From positions 27,283 through 91,282 of the forward strand of contig JASAND010028820.1 in NCBI GenBank assembly GCA_030248195.1: a stretch of DNA of 64,000 nucleotides, read 5' to 3'. The notes under the pieces were generated by a model, which saw nothing but the letters and a program-made list of their open reading frames with translations, was not told the DNA's origin and ran no database searches. The DNA is from Trissonchulus latispiculum. Taxonomy: Eukaryota > Nematoda > Enoplea > Enoplida > Ironidae. Positions 55,421-64,000 of the stretch are shown here, piece after piece. How positions within the stretch are numbered: position 1 is the first letter of the stretch; each line of letters starts with the position of its first letter. The translations under genes were made by a program, and so were the position numbers.

Positions 55421-58400
55421 CTACAATACCAAAAAACACAAAGCAACAAAAATTGGAACGTCTATTTTTGTTACAAAAACTCATTAAAACCGAACTTTTC
55501 GTCGTCATCAATCTCAATCTAATATTAAAGGAAAGTACGTACGTATGTCACGTAAATAATGAGAAAACCATCAAAATTTGAAATTCAAACCAAATATGAC
55601 TTTAATTTACACATTCTGGTTATACATTTTGTTTACCCTTAATGAAATGATCAGGTTACCAACACTTTAACAAAGACAAGAAATAATACAAGGTAAATAC
55701 TAAATATAGCTTACAGGCAACTTCCCATTCATCAGCAGAAAGAGTGCCCTGAAATGAACAACAAGAAACAATAACTAATGAAAAATTATTAAATTGTTAA
55801 ATCTTGGAAAAAATAGTTCAAAATTAGTTCACCATAAAGCGAACTAGAAAGGTTGGCAAAAATTTAAAGATAAAATTTTCTATCCTATTCTTTAACACAC
55901 ATTGTAGTTGTCCAGCTTTCATTTTTCAAGTCCTAGCTTTCAAGATTTTGTACAATACTGAAATTGTACAACACTGAGATAATTACAACAAGCAACAACA
56001 ACAACAACAAAAATATACAATAATTATACATAGCTAGACCTATTATTGCAATAGAAGCACGTTCCTCTAGTACACATACATAACGTACCACCCTATATCT
56101 ATGATCGTCCTTCTGAAGGTCAACAGATTTAAGATATTCCTGAGCATGGTCATAGTCAGAGGAAGGATTTCCCATCAGTTCCACGTCCCCGTCCGGTGGA
56201 TAAGGCTAAACACAGATATCTACCAAAACTGACATACCAGCCTATCACACTGCGAATGGTGTCAATTTATCAGTAATTATGAAGAGTTTGCCGCTAGGCA
56301 GGCAGCTTTACCACTATATAAATAGGGAGGGAGGGTTAGATATTTAATGGCCATGCTTCTATTCGCGTAAATTCAAGTATTGTGATCGGAGAACCGTTAC
56401 GTAAGCGCATCGAAGATAAGCCTAACAGCCACATCTTTCCAAATCACACCAGGTAGAAAGGTAGACGTAGAATTCACTTCCCGCCCGCTAGCTGGTGAGC
56501 TGTCGCGAGCAGAGACAACCAAGGTGAATAACTCCGACTGCATCGGGGTTATCCACACTCAGGCGCGTAGCCAGGGGGGAGGGGCGAAGGGGTCATGCCC
56601 CCCCGAAATCGGAGACAAAAGAAAAATTTTTAATGAGTAGCAGCAGCGCGAATAAATATTTCGAAAAATTTTCGCCTGCGGCGCAACTTTTCCATGAAAA
56701 TATCTCAAAAAACACCAGATTTTTCAATACGGTAGAAATTTTAGAGCATTTTTGGCTTGCCCCCCACCGAAATTATTTTCTGGCTACGCTAGTGTTCACA
56801 CTGGATGCAGGAAGCTTAAATCAGAGAGTCACCCCCACACTTTTATGTGCCGGCAAGCTAGACATTGAAGTGCGCACAGAAGGCTAAACACTGACACCTA
56901 GTAAAGTGGTGTGGTCACCCCACTGAGGCGGTCAAAGCACACCAAAAAACATGAAAATCGTGTATAATACTAACGTTATAATATAACCATTTATAGCAGC
57001 AGTTTCTAAATATGTCGGTACACATGCCAGCGAAGTTACAAAATCTTTAATCGTCCATACCTTCTTAATTTGTAATTTCTTCTTCTTCTGTCTTCCTGGA
57101 CCATTGAAATCAATCAATTTGGCTGGGGCAGCTGAATGCGCCCCACATCCTTCAGGAACCCAATTACCTTGACGGGACCCGAGGACAGGACCTCCAGGGA
57201 GGGATTCCACCCAAACCATTTACGCCGGGCGAGTCGGTGCGAGGGACAGGTTAGGAATAGGTGTTTTAGATCCTCCTCCTCCAGGTGGCAGTCCGGGCAG
57301 AGAGGGGATCTGTCGATGCCAAGTCGGTGCCGAAAACTGGCCAGGATATTGCAATGGCCTCTGCATCTAAGCTGCGACAGAAGGGAGCGGAAATTTGTAA
57401 TTTCACTTAGGACTTTTTGCCTGATGAGTATCAAGTATCAATATCATGAGTAGTATACGTATGGGGAGCAGTTTGCTCTCTGTATGTATTAGTATCATGC
57501 AAAAATAAAATGCTGACAAAAGATTTTAAGCATTTGCGCATATTCGTCTAAACATGTATATACGTACTTCTAAAGCCTGCATTTTATGGAGAAGTGAGCT
57601 GCCTTCGCCGGTATCCTTGTGCTCCTGCATAAACTGGGAAAACGATTTCTTGTATACCAGTTCCATTCCAAGCTTAGACAAAAGCCTTAAAACAAAAAAT
57701 AAGAAACAATAAGCCAACTTAAAATACAATAATTTCCTTGACTAATCCAGCAACGAACTAATACCAAACGAATGTCAAATATTTTGCCTTGTACCCGAAA
57801 TGGATGAGTCAATTTTAACTCTTCTCGTACCAGGAGGTACTATTACTACCAAACAACTGTTCCCTTCCCAGACAGGGGCAAAAAAGGAGACAGCCCAACT
57901 CAGCAACTAATCAAATTGAAAACTGCAGAATTCTTTGAACTTTCGAACAAAAAGACAACACTTTAATTACAAATTCCAACTATTTTAAATTTTTCTTAAA
58001 ACTGTTTTGAACATACTAGTCCAGTAATGGGCCAGACTATTGTGAACCTCCCTATTTTCACCAGAGTTGGGCCTCCTGCTATTTAATCTTTAAACTTAAG
58101 CTAACAGAACATTAAACTGTACACCAGCATGGACTCACTCTTCTAAGACCGGCATGTAAATCAGGTACTCTGGACAGTCAACCACTTCTTCCAAGGAAAA
58201 CTGGTATTTGGCACCAAAAAGTGGGATATTGTCTTTGTCCGGGAGATCAAATTCCACCCTGTAAACACTGTTTCCATAGGCCATAGTTTTGCTACCGCGC
58301 AAATGATATCTACAAAAAAAGCAAAAAACGCTTGGGACTGAAACGTTTACATTTCAAAACAAAACACATTTTAATTGACAAAAGTGCTAAAACTAGATAA

Positions 58401-58997
58401 AAATCTTCAAAAAATTAGGCCTTCAGGGCAAAATTTAGTACTAAAAGGGACACCACTGTTGGAGTGGGACTCGATTTGGGGGAAAACTACGGCCAGAAGT
58501 CCACCCTTCAACCCCGCTTATCTCTTTTGTATAAAACCAGCGGTCTGGATTCTCAGTAAAATAAGCCCAGGGGAAGACAATGGACTTAGTTTGCTTGTTT
58601 AGTTACGTCTAATCGTCTAAATATGACAGCAGGGTCTTTTCCAGTTTTTAGCCATTTTAAGACTAAAATTAGATTAAAATTGCCTAATGTTTAGCCCAGC
58701 AACAAAAATAGTTGTTTTTAAGCATTTTCGAAAAAAACTTTTGCCCCCCCCCCCGAAATTAGTGAATAGGAAAAAGCCAGAAGACAACCGTACGTATAAA
58801 CGTTAACTTGCTTACACCAATTTATTCGAGTCCGGTATGGTCCCAATAAAATAGCCACCGGGCCTGAGTGAGTCACAGGCGTTCTGTAGCATTCTCTCAG
58901 CCCGAGACAGGGTGCCAAAGGCATAGTGAAGGGAAAACTGGATGCTGGTCAGGTCAAAGCCCTGCTCTGAGTCGGCAAACCTGTCATGCAGACGAAC
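55233..58997 (-). CDS. RNMT: mRNA cap guanine-N7 methyltransferase, C-terminal six exons
   Basis: Minus-strand exons 58816-58997, 58139-58309, 57568-57685, 56089-56205, 55715-55748 and 55233-55420 join in phase to 810 bp (269 codons plus TGA). Order: FDLTSIQFSLHYAF and GGYFIGTIPDSN (human QFVCHYSF, GGYFIGTTPNS), YGNSVYRVEF, LFGAKYQFSLEEVVDCPEYL (human [20 protein letters not shown]), MELVYKKSF, KMQALE-PYP, GTLSADEWE, LYMVFAFQKK (human IYLVFAFEKQ), then a Ser/Lys-rich tail of about 45 residues. RNMT methylates the cap guanine in the nucleus with S-adenosylmethionine. The SAM-binding DLGCGKGGD exon is beyond or near the right of the window and was not found. The gene looks intact where visible. 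Confidence 0.93.
55715..55748 (-). CDS. RNMT: RNMT micro-exon
   Basis: 34-bp exon encoding GTLSADEWEVA (human GTLSKSEWEAT). Acceptor TTTCAG, donor GTAAGC, phase 0 to 1. Confidence 0.88.
56089..56205 (-). CDS. RNMT: RNMT exon, PYP segment
   Basis: PYPPDGDVELMGNPSSDYDH then AQEYLKS (human PYPANESS...DDYEHAAKYMK). 117 bp, phase 0-0. Confidence 0.88.
56560..56794. mobile_element. MITE, sister of 22632-22887
   Basis: Same ends CAGGCGCGTAGCCAG...CTGGCTACGCTAGTG. Target copies TCCACACT (56552-56559) and TTCACACT (56795-56802) match at seven of eight. It lies in the RNMT intron. Confidence 0.82.
57110..57440 (-). mobile_element. LINE fragment, C-terminal end of ORF2
   Basis: Minus-strand frame of 106 codons with LLSQLRCRGHCNI...FRHRLGI, CPDCHLEEEDLKHLFLTC. 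The C-x2-C-x8-H-x4-C knuckle after a GHG/HRLG region is the common C-terminus of Jockey/R1-like ORF2. It starts abruptly and is a truncated piece in the RNMT intron. Confidence 0.75.
57568..57685 (-). CDS. RNMT: RNMT exon, MELVYKKSF segment
   Basis: LLSKLGMELVYKKSFSQFMQ...LLHKMQALE (human MKLVYKKTFLEFYEE...LLKRMQALE). 118 bp. Confidence 0.92.
58139..58309 (-). CDS. RNMT: RNMT exon, GCKYDF-like segment
   Basis: YHLRGSKTMAYGNSVYRVEF...PLFGAKYQFSLEEVVDCPEY LIYMPVLEE. 171 bp; donor GTGAGT. Confidence 0.92.
58816..58997 (-). CDS. RNMT: RNMT exon, QFVCHYSF-like segment
   Basis: FDLTSIQFSLHYAFGTLSRA...MLQNACDSLRPGGYFIGTIP. 182 bp; phase requires donor GTAAGC. This is the last exon I can identify toward the right edge. 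Confidence 0.92.
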
Positions 58998-59365
58998 CTG
59001 GAGATTAAAAAATTTAGTTCAAGTAAAAGAAATATTACATATTATGCAACCAACGAAAAGCAACGCAATACAACAGAGTATCGCCTGAGCTGATAACCAA
59101 ATGCGTAATGCAAGAGACATTATAACTTACTATGTAGTGATGAGCGCCGATGCTCCAGTCCGGAGTTTTCTTTACTTTACTCCGCTCCGAAGTTTTGGCT
59201 TATTTTTGGCCAAAATTTATGGAGGGCTTTATGGGGAGGGGGAGCTCAAAGTTGCCCCCATGGCTCACCAGAAATGACATATTTTTGAAATTAATTAATA
59301 ATTTTTACGTTTTTGTGCAAAAATTGTCAAAACTCGTTAAAAGATTACTAACTTTAGCTGTTTAA

Positions 59366-60931
59366 GGTGGTGGTATCCTTTTGTGCAGTGCTTTTGGGAT
59401 GATTTTTTGAAACGCTATAACTTTCGCAATTTTTGGAGTTTGAAAGAGCTTTATACATCGTTTTAAATCTTATTTTCTGTACATTCACATGAGCTTACGA
59501 AACTAGCAAAGTTAGCACAAAACTAGCAAAAATTTTCAGACATACTGACATCTGACAGGCTGAATATAGACCAAAAATTTTTGAACATCGATTTCTCAAA
59601 ACTGTGGAATCGGCCAAAATTTTTTCTTGTGCCATAATATGAAGGACATATGCACCGAGGGACATTTTTTTGGATTTGGCTCAACAAGCCCCAATACGCC
59701 AGAAAATCCGGCTAATGTACGGTGACACGAAATTTCGCAACTTTGTATCGAAATTAGATCCAGAATCGCTAAGGCTGAACACGTGTTTTCAACCATGACT
59801 GACTGCCTATGGAGAGACGACCGAATAAGCCTGCGAACAAAGGTGAAAGTATACCTGGCAGCTGTCCGACCAGTGATGCTGTACGCATGCGAAACATGGC
59901 CAATCAAAGTTAACGACCTTGCACGTCTTCAGGCCTTTGAATTCCGCTGTTGGCGACGTATACTTAAAATCAGTTACCTTGACAGGGTCACTAACCGGGA
60001 AGTTATAACCCGCATCCAAGCTGGGTCGCTGTGCTCTGAAGAATTGCAAAGGCGCAGGCTAAAATATCTTGGCCATATACTGCGCAGACCCATCTCTTTT
60101 CCTGCGAAGAGAGCATTACTGACAGAACCTCCTCCCCATTGGAAACGTCCTCCTGGCGGTATCCGATTGACGTGGCAAAGGACGATTCTGAAGGACCTGT
60201 CCTGTCTGGCCCTCCATCGTATCTATCGATCCTGGTCATCCGGGAACAGCGGAGGGTCCTGCTCAGGCCTCCATATAAGCAAGCAAGCAAGCAAGCAACT
60301 TTGTATCCAGTTTTCTCACAACTGGAGGTGTTTTAGCTGAAACCAAGAAAAATGTCCTTCCGCAATAGTGCGAATTTTCATTCAGCCGAAAATCACGCGA
60401 ATCCGTTGGGCAGTTTTTGAGAAATCGATGTTTAAAACAAAATAATCGCAGTTTTGCGAAAATCGTTTTTCGGCCGAATCTCTAGCTTAAAGCAACGAAT
60501 CTTAGCGAATATGCATTGATAAAATGGGCAATTAGACCGCGTATCGATTGAGTATAAATAAACGAAAATTGTCCGTACGATTTGGCAGTAATCTTGAAAA
60601 AACTGATTTCCTCGAAAATGGCCGTTTTTTGGCTCCAAAAATCGTTTTTGGCTTATACTGACTTAACCACTGGAGATAGCTCAAAGGTTGTAAAAGCAAA
60701 AACGTTCGTTTTTGTACCCTCTTTCCATCCATAACAGCCAATCTGACGTATCGATTATCGAGTGAGAGTATAGTGCCAAAAACCGAAAATTTTTCATCTT
60801 TTCACCTAAAAATGTGGGACTGGTCCCAGAATGTTAAAGAGCACCAAAACAGTATATTTGGAAAGTTTCATCTACTTTCATAAAGAATTGAAGCCTATAG
60901 GGTCGAATTTACACAAAAGGAAACCACCACC
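59366..60931. mobile_element. TTAA-flanked DNA element carrying a nested LINE
   Basis: TTAA at 59362-59365 and 60932-60935 flank GGTGGTGGTATCCTTTTGTG and its near inverse CACAAAAGGAAACCACCACC. Distant kin of 31602-32591. Without the LINE it is about 1.0 kb and non-coding. Confidence 0.82.
59750..60294 (+). mobile_element. 5'-truncated RTE-like LINE with 13-bp target duplication
   Basis: The frame LWRDDRISLRTKVKVYLAAV...LYACETWPIK...RRLKYLGHILRRP...PGGIRLTWQRT is the end of an RTE-type reverse-transcriptase protein. It ends in a (CAAG)n tail (60277-60294). GCAACTTTGTATC occurs at both sides (59737-59749 and 60295-60307). Confidence 0.9.
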
Positions 60932-61049
60932 TTAAACTAAAACAGCGAAACCGGAAAATTTTTGAAAATTTAGGGAGGGTAAATGGTAAAATTTGGCAAT
61001 TTTTTGGTTTATTGGGGGAGGTTGGAATTTATGGAGGGCTTTTCAATTC

Positions 61050-61880
61050 ACGGTTTTTTTTGTGTCCAGGAGCGTGTCCAGACACAAATTTTCTTAGCTG
61101 GACACAAAAATTTTTAGCTGGACACAAGGTAGACACAGCTAAATTTTTCATAGAGAAGTGTCCAGAAAAAATTCCTGAGCATCCCAAATCCTTAAAAAAG
61201 CTATAACTTTTCTGGGGGGCTATCGCCCCCCAGACCCCCCGCTCTTATCCTTACATTTTTTCTCCTTTAGGCTTTGGCCACCTATCTTAACTTGGTTAAT
61301 CGTTCCGCAACTATGTACCTACCTCCTATGCTTAACATTTCTATTTTTACTTATTTTATTTATATTTGTATTTAACTTAATTTAATAATTTCTTAGAAAA
61401 TCCACCTTTAGGGCGAAGTTTCTTTAGCAAATCGATGAAGTTAGTTCGATTTGGCAGTTGAAATTTCAAGGTAACTTAGCCATTATTTGTGCCAAAATTA
61501 GCCAATATTAATTTCTTAGAAGGCTAGTTTTTAAAAAATCTTCGGCTTCTGGGGGGCTCCGCCGAAAAAAAAACTGCGAAATTCCGCACTTTTTTGAAAT
61601 TCCGCAACTTTTTTCGGAGCTCTGCGTAAAGTTCCGCAAAAATTTTTGACCTTGAGTAGAAATTTTCAGTTCTCTGATAATAAATACAAGTGTTTCAGGT
61701 ACTTTTTGCAGAAAATTCCAAAAAATTTTCGCGCCTGCGGCGCGAATTTCTGTATTCATACCTTTCAGTCGAAATCAAAGTTTTGAGTATTTCCATCAAG
61801 GATTTTCATCAGTTTTACAAAATTTTCTCAGCTTCTGGGGGGCTCCGCCCCCCCAGACCCCCCGCATCTCTACGTTTAAA
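61050..61880. repeat. TTAGCTGGACACAA repeats and GGGGGGCTCCGCC hairpins
   Basis: TTAGCTGGACACAA occurs at about 61095-61140 and again at 63492-63537. TTCTGGGGGGCT...GCCCCCCAGACCCCC palindromes lie near 61210-61245 and 61830-61862, with a partial one near 61548. Repeat DNA; no exon chain. Confidence 0.5.
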
Positions 61881-62100
61881 TTTTATATTCTTGTAAAAAA
61901 CACCACGTACACATGCTTCGACTTTTGAGAAATAGTTGTAACTTGGTTAGTACGTACTATGTATATGTTCGTTAAATGTTAAAAATACGTTTAAATACAA
62001 CCTAATTAATAAAATTCATTAGTTATAATTGAAAAACTAAAAAGTATGAAATTCGCAATTTTTTGCGAAATTCCGCAAAAAATTTTGGAGGTCTGCGTAA

Positions 62101-63206
62101 GTAAGTAAGTAAGTAAGTAAGTATTCCTTCCCGCCCGCTAGCGGTGAGCTGTCGCGAGGCCCCTTAGGGACATTCAATGGAAGCCACCTTGTTTAGCGCA
62201 AGGGTGCCGTCACCGAATGTAGGAAGTTTGCCGAAGGCTTGTCGTCCACACTTTTATGTGCAGAACAGTAGAACGAGACCATAACAGTCCGAGCATGTTT
62301 TATAACGACACTCCCCCAGCTGACCGTTGGGCCCGCTGGAGGGAGAGTCTCGAACTGATATGGCCAAACCTCCATATCGTCCATTTGGCCAACTGACATC
62401 GACCTGTAGCGGGCAGGTTACCTGTATATGTCCTGATCTAGTGTGTCTTACTATCACTTTGTCCAATGGCTTGTTCTGTTCTGTTTATGTGGTTGAACTG
62501 TCACAGGATGGCGGTCCGTAGTTACGAACCGATCCTGTGACAGTTGTTTTCTGGTGGAGACTGTACTTCAGATTCAAAATACGACCAAGCAGGCCCGGTG
62601 CTTCCTCTCTGTACCACCTATTCTATAGTCTAGAAATCTATCTGCAACATATATAAATGGGCGGGGAATACATCTTTGACACTAGGAGCCCCCAACAGAA
62701 ATAACCACGGGATATTTTCTCTTCCCCCCCCCCCTGTCCTAGTGGCTGATACAGGAATACCCCTGATCAGTATAGTTCGAGACTTCACGTGCCTCCGGCA
62801 CATAGAATTCCCCCATCTTTTTGAACCATATTTTGAAAGTAGGGAAAAAATATAGGGAAAATACACGGAAAAAAGGGGGGGAGAGGGAATCGGGTATGTA
62901 AGGCTTATATGTTGTCTGACGGGACCTCAGCCAGCATACAAGTCTTACGGGACATATGAACTATGTACTCGTGGGCTTGACTACATAGTCCGGGCTCACA
63001 TCTGTGCCAGCCAGGGCCCGCTCGAGGGTTCTGGCTGACGATGCAAGGAGCAGCTGTCAGGGCCCAGCCTCAGATATGCTTCATTGGCCGGATACCATAC
63101 TGCCCGATTTCAGTATGGCGTCCTTGCATTCGCAACCAGCAAGACCCTCCCGGTTGCGAGAGCTCAGCGCAGAATCCATATGCCACGCATATGGATCCCT
63201 CTTCGG
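62101..63206 (-). mobile_element. Retroposed insertion with (TTAC)n tail and 13-bp target duplication
   Basis: GAGGTCTGCGTAA lies at 62088-62100 and again at 63207-63219. Just inside the left copy a (GTAA)n run to about 62122 is, on the minus strand, a (TTAC)n tail. The body shares CTTCCCGCCCGCTAGC...GGTGAGCTGTCGCGAG with 56475-56515. It is a truncated non-LTR element; no clear protein remains. Confidence 0.75.
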
Positions 63207-63219
63207 GAGGTCTGCGTAA

Positions 63220-64000
63220 AAGTTCGCAAAAAGTTTCGACGAAAAAAACACCCCCAGACATTGTTCCTGTGGCTTGCGACGTCAACAAGAAAAGTGTGGC
63301 ATCGGTGACCCTTGCAAATTGCTAGACAATTGCAAACAATAGACAACTATATATAATTTATTCGCATAATAACAAATTTTATTCCTACACTAAAATAGCG
63401 CGTTAAATACCACTTACATAATATATTATATATTATAATATAATGATATAATACATTATATTAGCGCTGCGCGAAATTTTGTTTCTGGACACAACTTTTC
63501 TTAGCTGGACACAAATAAAATTAGCTGGACACAAGTTTGACACAGTCCCGATTTTCAAAAAAAAAACCTGCTTTTCATGAGGGCACCTCAAATGGGGGGA
63601 GGTCGCAGGGGGGGCGCCCCCCGCCCCATTAAAAATAAGCCAGAGTTCTGACCAGAGCCGTAGAGCACTCGGCCATCTCGACGTATGATGACGACGACGG
63701 TATGTAGCTTTTAAACTTAGCAGTCATTTTCAAGCTTTGAAGCTTGTCTGTTGTTCATAAGTTGGGTAACGAAGAAAAATTTGAAGAGTATTTATCACGA
63801 CTTGCTGTATATAACCTCACTATTTCTTAGAATAGTAAGTAGTTAAGTATATGCTGTAATGAATTAGTGCTAGTATTATTTTTAAAAATTTCCATTTTCT
63901 CAAGACTGCTGTATGATTCGTTTTCTGGAGACAAGTTTTCCAACTTGTCCAGATAAAAGAAAAAATTTAATTTAAAAATGTATATAATTCTAAACTATAA
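63220..64000. other. Repeat-derived DNA at right edge
   Basis: It contains the second TTAGCTGGACACAA cluster (63485-63540), an AT palindrome (63418-63462) and G/C runs. No RNMT exon with the SAM-binding motif was found here on the minus strand. Confidence 0.45.

Noticed and set aside
55233..55517. Small single-pass membrane protein
   Set aside because: The hydrophobic stretch is a T-rich intron tail; the rest is the final exon of RNMT, supported by its phase and by VFAFQKK.
59783..60340. Host gene with a reverse-transcriptase-like product
   Set aside because: Target duplication, tail repeat and missing 5' part show a truncated LINE.

Overview
The window is invertebrate animal nuclear DNA. 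It is AT-rich and full of introns, with ordinary GT-AG splice sites, a TATA-box gene and animal-specific domain fusions. At least half of it is repeats. It holds five host loci and an unusual virus-like palindrome. I cannot name the phylum from sequence alone. Most lines of open frame are accidental, and the real genes are chains of short exons, rebuilt here by joining GT-AG exons in matching phase.

Layout. (1) 2.2-5.6 kb, plus strand: the 3' part of a secreted astacin metalloprotease gene with C-type lectin and ShKT domains (copy B). Its intron carries a hAT-type element. (2) 5.7-17.1 kb: intergenic DNA holding a 3.47 kb near-perfect palindrome (11376-14849). It has AGT...ACT ends and a 6-bp target duplication (TGCAAT), the signature of Polinton/Maverick elements. 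Each arm carries an intact copy of the same single-zinc-finger protein. (3) 17.2-28.6 kb, plus strand: a complete 13-exon sister gene (copy A) encoding 445 residues: signal peptide, propeptide, astacin, CTLD, Gly-rich linker, ShKT. Its introns hold LINE pieces, a small gag-only LTR element and several MITEs. (4) 29.3-52.3 kb, minus strand: a head-to-tail segmental duplication. Each unit carries a six-exon ERI1 gene (SAP domain plus DEDDh 3'-5' exoribonuclease). The right copy is intact (395 aa). The left copy is broken in exon 3 by a TTAA-flanked foldback element and has lost its upstream promoter. (5) 55.2-59.0 kb, minus strand: the last six exons of RNMT, the mRNA cap guanine-N7 methyltransferase. 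(6) 59-64 kb: nested repeats.

The two ERI1 copies act as a natural control. For three insertions in one copy, the other copy preserves the uninterrupted empty site, so element ends and target duplications can be read directly. Functionally, the left third encodes secreted digestive or matrix-type proteases and the right half encodes RNA-processing enzymes. Nothing links them as a pathway. The most novel object is the Polinton-ended palindrome with its duplicated zinc-finger gene.
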